Source of the DNA: Nannocystis pusilla
GTDB taxonomy: Bacteria > Myxococcota_A > Polyangia > Nannocystales > Nannocystaceae
NCBI RefSeq assembly: GCF_020073745.1
Contig: NZ_JAIRAU010000001.1
Location: 186,001 to 250,000 of the forward strand
Length of the DNA: 64,000 bases
Direction of reading: 5' to 3'
Shown here: positions 32,375-40,583 of the stretch, piece after piece
Position numbering within the stretch: position 1 is the stretch's first letter
How the letters are laid out: every line of letters starts with the position of its first letter
Notes under the pieces: model-generated
What the model was told of the DNA's origin: nothing
The model's input: only the letters and a program-made list of their open reading frames with translations
Databases searched by the model: none
Position numbers and translations under genes: made by a program

Positions 32375-33727
32375 ATGTTCGAGCGTCGAATCGTAGCAGT
32401 GTCTCTGTCACTCCTGGCAATGGCCGCCCCGGCGGCCCTCGGCTGCAATCAGGGCGGCGGCGGCGGCGGCTCGACCGCCGACGAGCCGGCCGACACCACC
32501 GGCGACGAGCCGAGCCCGGGCACGAGCACGGGCGAGGAGCCGTCGGTGACCTCGGAGGGGCCGGTCGGGCCGGTCTGCGGCGACGGGGTCGTCGAGGGCG
32601 ACGAGGTGTGCGACGGCGTGGAGCTGAACGGGATGTCGTGCGCGGACGTCGACCCGACGTTCACCGGCGCGCTCGGCTGCTCGGCGGACTGCCTGGCGAT
32701 CGACGCCTCGCAGTGCGTCGCCGAGCCCGTCGGCGAGCCGCGCGTCGCGCTCAACGAGCTGACGTCGAAGGGCGCGGAGGCGGGGCCGTTCGCCGGCAAG
32801 GGCGACGCGGTCGAGCTGTTCAACGCCGGCGACGGTCCGGCCGACCTGTCGGGCTGGCGGCTGTCCGACGACGACACGTTCCCGGCCGACAAGACCTACG
32901 TGTTCCCCGAGGGGACGAAGCTGGCGCCGGGCGAGCGCCTGGTGCTGGTCGAGCTCGACGCGGTGACGGGCGCGGGCGACCTGCCGTTCGGCATCAGCTC
33001 CAGCAACCCGGAGACGCTGACGCTGGTCGACGCCGACGACAAGACCCGCGACGCGCTGACGGTCGAGGGCGTGGCGGCGATGGTGTCGTGGTGCCGCCTG
33101 CCCGATGGGACAGGTTCGTGGTCACACTGCGAACAGACCCTCGGCGCGCCCAACGTCGAGGCGAAGACGATCTGCGGCGACGGCACGCGCGAGGGCGCGG
33201 AGGCGTGCGACGGCCTCGACGTCGGCGCGGCCAAGTGCGCCGACCGCGGGTTCACCGGCGGGGCGATGACGTGCACGCCGAAGTGCACGCTCGACTCGTC
33301 GATGTGCACGGCCGACGTGGCGGTGGCGGTGAACGAGCTCGAGTCGACCAACGACGACATCGAGCTGTTCAACGCCGGCGCCCAGCCGGTCGACATCTCG
33401 GGGTGGATCCTCACCGACATGGCGCTCGACGCCACCTTCGACCCGGCGGTCGACGACGAGAAGCTGGTGTTCGCGCCCGGGACGACGCTGGCGCCGGGGC
33501 AGTTCCTGGTGGTGAAGCGCGGCAACCAGCCGGGCCAGCACGCGTTCGGCCTCGGCTCCAACGGCGACACGGTGACCCTGCTGAAGCCCGACCTCACGCG
33601 GGTCTCGGAGGTCTCCTACGGGGCCGACCAGGCGGCGCTGTCGTTCTGCCGGGTCGTCGACGGGCCCCAGGGCAGCTGGGCGGCCGGCTGCACGCCGACG
33701 CTCGGCGCGGCCAACTCGGCGCCGTGA
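32375..33727 (+). CDS. Lipoprotein with two lamin-tail domains and Cys repeats
   Basis: 450-residue lipoprotein (ALGC, Cys24). The order is: Thr/Ser/Glu linker; myxobacterial Cys repeat (68-114); lamin-tail domain 1 (about 122-260: VALNELTSKG, VELFNAGDGPADLSGWRLSD); second Cys repeat (267-311); and lamin-tail domain 2 (about 316-448: VAVNELESTNDDIELFNAG, DISGWILTD). Lamin-tail domains in bacteria are extracellular Ig-like modules, often found with CotH proteins. It follows the TolC gene by 46 nt with its own GCGAGGG binding site and ends at the strongest hairpin of the window. Likely surface partner of the system. Confidence 0.87.
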   Translation: MFERRIVAVSLSLLAMAAPAALGCNQGGGGGGSTADEPADTTGDEPSPGTSTGEEPSVTSEGPVGPVCGDGVVEGDEVCDGVELNGMSCADVDPTFTGALGCSADCLAIDASQCVAEPVGEPRVALNELTSKGAEAGPFAGKGDAVELFNAGDGPADLSGWRLSDDDTFPADKTYVFPEGTKLAPGERLVLVELDAVTGAGDLPFGISSSNPETLTLVDADDKTRDALTVEGVAAMVSWCRLPDGTGSWSHCEQTLGAPNVEAKTICGDGTREGAEACDGLDVGAAKCADRGFTGGAMTCTPKCTLDSSMCTADVAVAVNELESTNDDIELFNAGAQPVDISGWILTDMALDATFDPAVDDEKLVFAPGTTLAPGQFLVVKRGNQPGQHAFGLGSNGDTVTLLKPDLTRVSEVSYGADQAALSFCRVVDGPQGSWAAGCTPTLGAANSAP

Positions 33728-33753
33728 GGCCGCCGGCGCGGTGATGCAATGAG

Positions 33754-33779
33754 AGGACATGCTCGAAAGAGCATGTCCT
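33754..33779 (+). repeat. Short dispersed hairpin, copy H (perfect 11-bp stem, GAAA loop)
   Basis: Arms AGGACATGCTC / GAGCATGTCCT with a GAAA tetraloop, 26 nt after the stop of the lamin-tail gene and ending in TT. It is the best stem of the family and a plausible terminator for the VTC operon. Confidence 0.85.
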
Positions 33780-33814
33780 TCGTGTGTCCCGCGTCCGGAG
33801 GGGTCGGGCATGAC

Positions 33815-33830
33815 ATGTCCGATGGGACAT
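33815..33830. repeat. Short dispersed hairpin, copy I
   Basis: ATGTCC/GGACAT arms around GATG, 36 nt beyond copy H and 68 nt before the next plus-strand gene. Two copies this close together form a doublet. Confidence 0.75.
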
Positions 33831-33898
33831 CAGCCGCTCGCGCAGGCGCGCGGGCGAGCGGCTCGGCGCGCCGGCGGGTGTGGTAGAGTCGCCGGCGC

Positions 33899-35074
33899 AT
33901 GATGCCCGCGAAGGTCCGCAAGCCGCCGCTCGTCGCCGCGTTGCTCGCCCTGGTGGCGACGCCGCTCGCCACCCGCCTGCTGGTCCACGGCAGCATGCCC
34001 GACACCTGGGGCGTGTTCCCGCCGCCGAAGAGCCCGGACGTGCCGGGGTTCAGCTGGTTCGTGTTCGTGCTCGGGGTGGCGCTGGCGCTGCTGATCGCCG
34101 GCTTCATCCGCGCGCCGCAGCGGTTCGGGTTCGCGCCGCCGGAGCCGGCGCCGCGCGAGCAGCCGCGCCTGGTCGCGTTCCCGCCGTGGTGCGTGCCGGG
34201 GGCGCTGCTGGCGATGGCCTCGTGGGCGCTGATGTGGGGCGAGCTGCCGGAGCTGGCGGCGCTGGTGCCGTTCAGCTTCGTGCCGCTGTGGTGGGGCTTC
34301 ATCCTCGCGCTCGACGGCGTGGTCTACCGCCGCACCGGCGGGACCTCGCTGGTGGCCCGCCGCCCGGGCGCGGTGCTGGCGATCGGCGCGACCTCGTGCG
34401 TGAGCTGGTACTTCTTCGAGTACCTCAATTACTTCACGCGCTCGAACTGGTACTACCCGAACGACGCCATCTTCTCGCGGTGCGGGTACCTGCTGTGGTT
34501 CGGCCTGGCGTTCACCACGGTGCTGCCGTCGATCTTCGTGGTGTATCAATTGCTGACCACGATCGAGCCGCTGCGGGCCCGCTTCGCCCGCGGGCCGAAG
34601 ATCGAGCTGTCGCGCGCGGCGGTGCGGCGGCTGCTGTGGATCGGCCTGGCCTCGCTGGCGGCGCTGGTGCTGTGGCCGGCGCCGCTGTTCCCGCTGATCT
34701 GGCTCAGCCCGTTGCTGGTGCTGTCGGCCGCGACGGCGCTGGCGGGCGCGTGGACGCCGTTCTCGGCGCTTCGCAGCGGCAACTGGGCGCCGGTGGTGCT
34801 GATCGGCCTGGCCTGCGCGCTCAACTACCTGGTCGGCGAGATGTGGAATTTCTACAGCACGTCGCAGAACCCCAACTTCTGGAAGTACGACGTGCCGTAC
34901 GTCAACGTGCTGCAGGTGTACGAGATGCCGCTGCTCGGCTACTTCGGCTACCTGCCGTTCGGCATGCTGTGCTGGGTGTGGTGGATCCACCACGCGCAAT
35001 TGCTGGGCGTCGATCCGGCGATCGACGTCGTCGCCGGCGCCGGGCCGACGCTGACGCGGCACCAGGACGCGTGA
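33899..35074 (+). CDS. Polytopic membrane protein of unknown function
   Basis: 391 residues with roughly eight hydrophobic helices (for example 10-28, 52-70, 98-116, 122-138, 157-174, 195-218, 243-285, 297-312). A conserved-looking aromatic loop, YFFEYLNYFTRSNWYYPND, lies between helices, and another Trp/Tyr-rich segment (NLVGEMWNFYSTSQNPNFWK type) occurs near 310-330. I recognise no named family. The last 43 bases, covering the stop, recur almost exactly at 39153-39195. No operon partner is evident. Confidence 0.75.
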   Translation: MMPAKVRKPPLVAALLALVATPLATRLLVHGSMPDTWGVFPPPKSPDVPGFSWFVFVLGVALALLIAGFIRAPQRFGFAPPEPAPREQPRLVAFPPWCVPGALLAMASWALMWGELPELAALVPFSFVPLWWGFILALDGVVYRRTGGTSLVARRPGAVLAIGATSCVSWYFFEYLNYFTRSNWYYPNDAIFSRCGYLLWFGLAFTTVLPSIFVVYQLLTTIEPLRARFARGPKIELSRAAVRRLLWIGLASLAALVLWPAPLFPLIWLSPLLVLSAATALAGAWTPFSALRSGNWAPVVLIGLACALNYLVGEMWNFYSTSQNPNFWKYDVPYVNVLQVYEMPLLGYFGYLPFGMLCWVWWIHHAQLLGVDPAIDVVAGAGPTLTRHQDA

Positions 35075-35190
35075 GCAGCCGGCGGGCTCGACGAGAGATG
35101 GGGCGGCATGCCCCCATTTCTCGGCTTGCCGGCTGTTTGGTCCGCCATTCGCCACCGGCGTCACGCTTCCCATCGCGCTCCAGGCGTGAG

Positions 35191-35787
35191 ATGATGGAAT
35201 TCATGCTCGGAATATCCACGCGCGTAGAATCGCGCATTCGTCGTGCGCGCGTGGAGGTCTTCGGGGCAGAGCTCGACCTCTGCACCCGGGCCGTCACGGT
35301 CTACTGGCATCGCCACGGCAAGGCGCCGCTCGCCATCGGCGAGGGCACGTGGCTGCCGCTGCCGGAGCCGATGGGCGACCTCCGCGGCCGGCTGATCGTC
35401 GACGGCATCGACCGCCGGACCTGCGCCGCGCTCGAGAGTCAACTCGCGCGCGGCAATCAAGCCTGGTCGTATGACGCGGGGCCGTGGATCGGCGCAGAAC
35501 GGGCCGCACGCGCCGCGGGGGTCGACGCCTACAACGCGGTGATGCTGCGCAAGGTGCTGTGGCTGTTTTATCGCAACCGCTGGCCGCTACAGTTCGCCGA
35601 CGGCTGCGGCTGGGGCAGCGACGGCTATGCGCCCCTGATCGCGTCGGCGCTGGCCGATCCGGCACGGGCGCGGGCACGCTGGGAATTGCTCATCCTCACC
35701 GGAGCGCTGCAATGGCCGATGACTCAGGGCGACCTCGACCGGGTCGCCGGTGAGCCTCACGGCGAAGATTTTTACGCCGCGCCCTGA
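35191..35787 (+). CDS. Hypothetical soluble protein
   Basis: 198 residues, no signal peptide or membrane segment. It contains two Cys near residues 31 and 76 and an aromatic-rich region (VLWLFYRNRWPLQFADGCGW). No family recognised. ATG 35191 is chosen as the first of three closely spaced in-frame ATGs (35191, 35194, 35203). Codon use and length support a real gene. It converges on the RRM gene. Confidence 0.6.
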   Translation: MMEFMLGISTRVESRIRRARVEVFGAELDLCTRAVTVYWHRHGKAPLAIGEGTWLPLPEPMGDLRGRLIVDGIDRRTCAALESQLARGNQAWSYDAGPWIGAERAARAAGVDAYNAVMLRKVLWLFYRNRWPLQFADGCGWGSDGYAPLIASALADPARARARWELLILTGALQWPMTQGDLDRVAGEPHGEDFYAAP

Positions 35788-35833
35788 CGAGCGCGCCCCG
35801 GACGAAGGCCCGCGGCGCCCGCCCGGCCACGAA

Positions 35834-36178
35834 TCAATAGCGGTCGCCGCCGCGGCCCGGCTTGCGGCCGCCGCCGCCGTAGCCGCCGCCACCGCCGTAG
35901 CCGCCGCCGGACGGACCCGAGGAGCCGTTGCGGCGATCTTCGGCGACGGACACCCGCAGGGGGCGACCGTCGAGCGAGGCGCCGTTCAGCGCCTCGATGG
36001 CCCGCTGCGCGTCGCCCTCCTTCGCCATGGCGACGAACGCGAAGCCGCGCGAGCGGCCGGTCTCGCGATCGGTCATGACCTTGACCTCCTGGACGGTGCC
36101 GTAGGCCTGGAAGGCCTGCTGGAGGTCGGTGTCGGTGATCTGGAAGGAGAGGTTGCCTACGAAGAGTCGGTTACCCAT
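35834..36178 (-). CDS. RRM-type RNA-binding protein with Gly-rich tail
   Basis: 114 residues. One RNA recognition motif spans 3-80 with RNP2 NRLFVGNLSF and RNP1 RGFAFVAM, followed by a Gly/Tyr/Arg tail (GGGYGGGGGYGGGGRKPGRG). This is the bacterial glycine-rich RNA-binding protein type found in cyanobacteria and myxobacteria, often cold-induced. It binds single-stranded RNA. The start at 36178 places MGNRLFVGN at the domain edge. The long upstream gap (36179-36522) may hold a leader, but I see no specific element in it. Confidence 0.92.
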   Translation of the reverse strand: MGNRLFVGNLSFQITDTDLQQAFQAYGTVQEVKVMTDRETGRSRGFAFVAMAKEGDAQRAIEALNGASLDGRPLRVSVAEDRRNGSSGPSGGGYGGGGGYGGGGRKPGRGGDRY

Positions 36179-36522
36179 TGTCTTGTTCGTCTCTGGATCG
36201 GGCTCTCGGCGCGTCGCGCCGGTGTGGGGGATGTTTTCGGTCGAAGAGCCAGCGCTCGAACGAAGATCGCAACAAGCAGGTGCTGCACCATCAACGTCGC
36301 CGGAAATGAACCCCATGACCGCCGGGAGACGCAGAGTCGACCAGGAGGCAGAGCGTGCAAGTGCGCCAGAAACGAATGACGCCCGATTCGTAACACGGCT
36401 CCGCGCCGCTGACAACCGGCGCGCCGTCGCGGGGCGCGGCCGCGGACCGGCGACACGTCACGGCCGACGGTTCGCGGACCGCGGGTCCACCGCCGGCGAG
36501 CGCACGAGCGTGAGCGCACGAA
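36179..36522. other. Intergenic region upstream of the RRM gene
   Basis: 344 bases between the RRM gene and the SMI1-like gene. Nothing coding is supportable. It presumably contains the RRM gene promoter and leader; no clear boxes or hairpins seen. Confidence 0.45.
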
Positions 36523-36942
36523 TCATCGACTGCGCGGATGCTCGTCGAGCTGCAGCCGGGCGAGCAATTGTTCGACGTCGCCGGCGACGGTGATCCAGCG
36601 GTCGCCGCCGGAGTGGAGATAGAGGACGCGAGGGCGGTCGCTGGCGACCCGATAGTCGAGCGCGAACGGCATGTGCGGGCCGAGGATCCCGAGCAGCAGC
36701 GAGCGCGCGGGGTCGATGTCGCCGGGCGGCTTCTTGTCGTCGAGATGACCGAAGTACGCGGGATCCTTCTCTTCGAGCCAGCGGCGATTGGCGGCGCGCA
36801 TCGCGGCGAGGTCGTAGAGATGCACGGCCACCGGGCTCTCGCGGAAGACGCGGCGGAGGACGTCGAGCGGCGGACGGCGCCACCGTCGCTCCGCGATCGC
36901 ACGCGTCAGCGCGCCGGGGAGGTCGAGTCCGTTGATCTGCAT
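36523..36942 (-). CDS. SMI1/KNR4 (SUKH)-like protein
   Basis: 139 residues, soluble. The second half carries a pattern typical of SMI1/KNR4-like proteins: SLLLGILGPHMPFALDYRV, PRVLYLHSGGDRWITVAGDV and EQLLARLQL. It lacks obvious catalytic residues. SUKH proteins are often immunity proteins against polymorphic toxins, but no toxin gene is adjacent. Family assignment is by pattern and moderately certain. Confidence 0.6.
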   Translation of the reverse strand: MQINGLDLPGALTRAIAERRWRRPPLDVLRRVFRESPVAVHLYDLAAMRAANRRWLEEKDPAYFGHLDDKKPPGDIDPARSLLLGILGPHMPFALDYRVASDRPRVLYLHSGGDRWITVAGDVEQLLARLQLDEHPRSR

Positions 36943-37000
36943 GACTCACGCTCGTCGCTGCCGGCCGCGGCCGGCGCCAAACGATGTCCGCCGCCGCGCA

Positions 37001-37216
37001 TCAATTCACCGCCGCCGTGTCCCTGGCGAGCGAGTCCCTGGCCGTGACGAGCTCGGCCAGCGCCGATCGCAGCCGTTCGCCCGCGATCTGCTTGTCCGCG
37101 CGGTCGGCCCAGGTCAGCTCGGCCATCGCGGCCGTCAGCTCGGACTCCGCGAGCGCCACCCGCCGGGTCCCCGCGGCCACCCGCGCTCTGCGTTGCGATT
37201 TCTTGGTCATGAACAT
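37001..37216 (-). CDS. Small helical protein
   Basis: 71 residues (or 69 from ATG 37210). Basic N-terminus (TKKSQRRARVAAGTRRVAL) followed by an Ala/Glu/Leu/Arg helix with heptad-like spacing (ELTAAMAELTWADRADKQIA). No family known. GAGGAAG lies about 11 nt upstream of the first ATG. Plausible but short, and overlapped by other open frames, so only moderately supported. Confidence 0.4.
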   Translation of the reverse strand: MFMTKKSQRRARVAAGTRRVALAESELTAAMAELTWADRADKQIAGERLRSALAELVTARDSLARDTAAVN

Positions 37217-37355
37217 GCGACGATTCGAGGCTTCCTCGTCGCAGTCCGACGAATTTCGTGGGCAAGACAGATCTTCTTAGCACAGGCGGCGGAGGCCGTC
37301 TCGAGCGCTCCGCAACTTTGCGCAGGTCGTGCGCACGTGAGGACCCGCGAGCGGA

Positions 37356-38978
37356 CTACGGCTGATGCGGTCGGGCGTCGAGGGGGAGGATCATGGTGAA
37401 CGTCGTCTCGTCGGCGCCGCTGTCGACCGAGACGGTGCCGCCGTGGGCCTCGACGCAGGCTCGTACGGAGGCGAGGCCGAGGCCCCAGCTCGCTCCGATC
37501 GGCGGGGCGGCGCGGGTGCGCGCGAACAGATCGAAGATGTGCTCCCGGTCCTGCGGGCGGATCGCCGGGCCGAGGTTGCGGACGGCCACGACGGCTTCGC
37601 GTCGCCGTCGTTCGAGTCGGATCGTCACGGGGGAGTCAGGGGCGCCGTACTTGGCGCCGTTCTCGGCGAGGTTCCACAGCGCCCGCTTGAGCTCGTCGCG
37701 GCTCCACAGACCGCGAACCTCGGGATCGCCCTCGATTTCGAAGCGTTCGCCGTGTACGGCCCGCAGATCCCCGACGACCTCGTCCGCGAGGGTGCGGAGG
37801 TCGCACCAGTCGATGCGCAGCGGCAGCCGCTGGCCGGCGCGCATGCGACTGACATCCAGGAGGTCGTGGATCATCTTGTCGATGAGGTCGAGGTTCTGGT
37901 CGATGCTGCGAATGAGCGCCGGCCGCTGCTCGGCGCCGTCGTCGAGCTCGTCGAGCAGGCACGTGCTCATCTTGGCGGTGGCCAGCGGGCCGCGGAGGTC
38001 GTGGGCGAGGACGGCGACGAAGCGCTCGCGGAGGGCCCGCTCGGCCTCGAGCTCGCTCAGGTGCTCGCGGAGCTCCGCGTGCAGCTTCGCGTTGTCGAGG
38101 TGGAGGGTCAGTCCCTCGCCGAGCGCCTCCAGCCGCCGGGTCTCGCGGTTGGTGAACGGCCGCGCCTCACGCATGCCGATGTACATGATGCCGAGGAATC
38201 GGTGTTGGCGGGGCAGGCGGACCCCGAGCAGCGAGTGGATCCCGCTGAAGCGGAGGGCGTCGCTGACCTTCAGCTCGGTCGTCACGACGTCGCTCAGCTC
38301 GGTCGCCTGGGCGTGCGCGGCGACCTGGCCGGTGAACGAGTCGAGGTCGACCGAGTCGGCGAATTCTTGCAGGCCGGCCTCGACGTCGCCGGCGACGGCC
38401 CGGGTGACCAGTTTGCGCGACTCGGGTTCGTACAGGAGCAGCGCCGCGGCGTCGGCGCCCATGGCCTCGCGGACGATCTCCATCGCCTCATGCAGCCGCG
38501 CTTCCAATCCGTCATGCGCGCCGGAGGGCGCCCGGAGCGCGGTATCGGCGAGGGTGCGGAGCTGCCGGAGATAGCGCTTCTCGCGTTGCTCGTCGAGCCG
38601 CATGTGCTCCTGAAACACATCGGTCGTCTGCACCATGATGCTCTGCAAGGTCACGAAGAGCCGCGCGAGCTCCTCCTCGGTGGGCCGCAGGTCCGCGGGC
38701 GAGCGACGCACGCTGTCGGCGACGCAGCGCTCGAGGATGGCGAACTCTTCCACGATCTCTCCGATCTCGAAGCCGCGACGGATGCGGTCGGCGACGTGGC
38801 TCTCGATGGGACGCTTGAGCCCGTTCCACTCGGCGCCGCCGGTCAGCGCGGCGAGCACGAGCGGCATCACGTTCTTCAGCTCGGCGTCCGTCAGTCCGCG
38901 GGCCGAAGCCGCCGACCTCGCCTCTGTCGCCCACTCGACGAGGATCTCGTCCCGGTGGTGCTGCATGAAGTTCATCAC
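37356..38978 (-). CDS. GAF-domain sensor histidine kinase
   Basis: 540 residues. The N-terminal 1-140 is helical and resembles RsbR-type sensor domains. A GAF domain spans about 160-295 (MGADAAALLLYEPESRKLVT, GIHSLLGVRLPRQHRFLGIM). A coiled linker leads to the HisKA domain with VLAHDLRGPL (His326). The catalytic domain has the N-box NLAENGAKYG (437-446) and the G-box SWGLGLASVR (497-506). No transmembrane helix, so it is a cytosolic kinase. No response regulator gene is adjacent; it is an orphan. Confidence 0.9.
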   Translation of the reverse strand: MMNFMQHHRDEILVEWATEARSAASARGLTDAELKNVMPLVLAALTGGAEWNGLKRPIESHVADRIRRGFEIGEIVEEFAILERCVADSVRRSPADLRPTEEELARLFVTLQSIMVQTTDVFQEHMRLDEQREKRYLRQLRTLADTALRAPSGAHDGLEARLHEAMEIVREAMGADAAALLLYEPESRKLVTRAVAGDVEAGLQEFADSVDLDSFTGQVAAHAQATELSDVVTTELKVSDALRFSGIHSLLGVRLPRQHRFLGIMYIGMREARPFTNRETRRLEALGEGLTLHLDNAKLHAELREHLSELEAERALRERFVAVLAHDLRGPLATAKMSTCLLDELDDGAEQRPALIRSIDQNLDLIDKMIHDLLDVSRMRAGQRLPLRIDWCDLRTLADEVVGDLRAVHGERFEIEGDPEVRGLWSRDELKRALWNLAENGAKYGAPDSPVTIRLERRRREAVVAVRNLGPAIRPQDREHIFDLFARTRAAPPIGASWGLGLASVRACVEAHGGTVSVDSGADETTFTMILPLDARPHQP

Positions 38979-39132
38979 GGCGTATCACGGTCCGTAGCAT
39001 CGTTCACGCTCGTGTCGAGCCGCCGACCGGCGGTCGAGCTCGACGCGGCCGCGGCGGGCGCGCCACCTGCAGCGACCGCGCGCTCCGCCGGCGAGGCCGC
39101 CTGGCGCGGCGCGTCGGCGGAAGAATGTATAT

Positions 39133-39149
39133 ATGTCCGAAGGAACATG
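39133..39149. repeat. Short dispersed hairpin, copy J (bulged)
   Basis: ATGTCC / GGAACAT with one bulged A around GAA, lying 67 nt beyond the stop of the DUF1552 gene. It abuts a near-identical 43-bp copy of the end of the 33899-35074 gene. Confidence 0.55.
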
Positions 39150-39152
39150 TGA

Positions 39153-39195
39153 GCCGGCGCCGGGCCGACGCTCACGCGGCGCCAGGACGCGTGAG
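39153..39195. repeat. 43-bp copy of the 3' end of the 33899-35074 gene
   Basis: Matches 35033-35075 at 41 of 43 positions, including the bases of the stop codon. It lies immediately after hairpin copy J, in the intergenic region between the sensor kinase and the DUF1552 gene. Confidence 0.8.
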
Positions 39196-39215
39196 CGTGG
39201 CCGGCCGGGGCGCGC

Positions 39216-40583
39216 TCAGGCGAGGGAGAGCGCGCCGGTGCAGTACTTGGGGTTGCCGAAGGTGGTGGCCTCGAGGCCCATGGCGTTCATGAGGCCGACG
39301 AGGAGGTTGTTGTGCGGGACGTCGCCCTGCACCTGCATCCACCGGCCGGGCTTCATGGCCCCGCCGGCCTTGCCGGCGAGCACGTAGGGGATCTCGTGGC
39401 GGTCGTGGTCGTTGCCCTTCTGGTGCTCGTTGACCCAGATGAGCAGGGTGTTGTCGAGCACGCTGCCGTCGCCCTCGGGGAGCGACTTGAGCCGCTCGAT
39501 GAGGTACGCGAATTGCTCGCAGTACCAGACGTTGATCCGGGTCAGCTTCTCCTGGGCGTCGAGGTCGCTGTCGCCGCGGTGGGCCAGCTCGTGGTGACCC
39601 TCGGGGATGTCGAGCCACGGGAACGGCTTGGCGGTGGCGGAGTTCATCCACATCAGCGAGGCGACGCGGGTGAGGTCGCAGGCGAGCGCCATCGCGAGCA
39701 GGTCCATCTGCAGCTTGCCGGTCGCGGGGATGTTGCCGACCTTGGTCGGATCCTTGACCTCGCCGAGCACGGGCGGCTGGCAGGCGCCGCCGACGCTGCC
39801 GACGGTGTCGAGCCGCATCTCGATGTCGCGCACGGCGGCGAGGTGGGCGTCGAGCTTGATCTTGTCGGCCGCGCCGAGCCTCGGCACGAGCCGCTTGTAA
39901 TCCTCGGCGACGGCGTCGAGGACGATCCTGCGCTCGGCGATCCTGCGCTTCTGCGCCTCGGGGTCGCTCTCGAGGTCGCCGAAGATCCGGTTGAACGCGG
40001 CGGCCGGGTCGTTCTCCGGCGGGATCGGCTGGGCGGGGCCGCGGTAGGAGATCCGCGAGCCGACGTTGGCGCCGTAGACGTGCACGCCGAACTCGAGCGA
40101 GCGGAACCTGGTCTCGTTGCCGACGGCGTCGGCGATCGCCTGGTCGACGGAGATGCCGTCGGCCCAGCCGGCGGACAGGCCGTCGGCGCCGGCGAAGTCG
40201 CCCTCCTGCAATTCGGTGCCGGTGAGGCCCTGGCCGGTGCCCTTCTGATGGGCGTCGCCGGGGCCCTTGTAGGCCGAGAGCTCGTCGACGCCGTCGAGCA
40301 CGACGATGTCCTGCTTGTGCGGATCGAGGGGGGCCAAGATCCGCGGGAGCGTGAAGGCGTCGGGGCTGCCGGTCGGGCGCCAGTTGCTCATGATGGTGCC
40401 GTTGGGCGTCCAGAACACGACGAAGCGCTTGGGCCCGCCCTTGCCGCGGAACTGCTGCGGGAGGGCGGCGACGCCGGGGCTGTCGCAGCCGTGCATGATG
40501 TCGAGGAGCGGCAAGGCGAGGCAGGCCCCGCCGGCGCCGCGGAGGAAGGTGCGACGGGAGAAGTTCGAGGATCTCATGATCAT
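39216..40583 (-). CDS. DUF1552 protein with Tat signal
   Basis: 455 residues with a twin-arginine signal (NFSRRTFLRGAGG, residues 6-18), so it is exported folded. The DUF1552 domain (PF07586) fills the rest: RFVVFWTPNGTIMSNWRP, DAHQKGTGQGLTGTEL, WMNSATAKPFPWLDIPEGHH and TLLIWVNEHQKGNDHDRHEI. The family is abundant in Planctomycetes and Myxococcota and always follows DUF1592/DUF1588 genes, as here; its function is unknown. The start overlaps the upstream gene by ATGA with GGAGG before it. It may process or bind extracellular polymer. Confidence 0.9.
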   Translation of the reverse strand: MIMRSSNFSRRTFLRGAGGACLALPLLDIMHGCDSPGVAALPQQFRGKGGPKRFVVFWTPNGTIMSNWRPTGSPDAFTLPRILAPLDPHKQDIVVLDGVDELSAYKGPGDAHQKGTGQGLTGTELQEGDFAGADGLSAGWADGISVDQAIADAVGNETRFRSLEFGVHVYGANVGSRISYRGPAQPIPPENDPAAAFNRIFGDLESDPEAQKRRIAERRIVLDAVAEDYKRLVPRLGAADKIKLDAHLAAVRDIEMRLDTVGSVGGACQPPVLGEVKDPTKVGNIPATGKLQMDLLAMALACDLTRVASLMWMNSATAKPFPWLDIPEGHHELAHRGDSDLDAQEKLTRINVWYCEQFAYLIERLKSLPEGDGSVLDNTLLIWVNEHQKGNDHDRHEIPYVLAGKAGGAMKPGRWMQVQGDVPHNNLLVGLMNAMGLEATTFGNPKYCTGALSLA

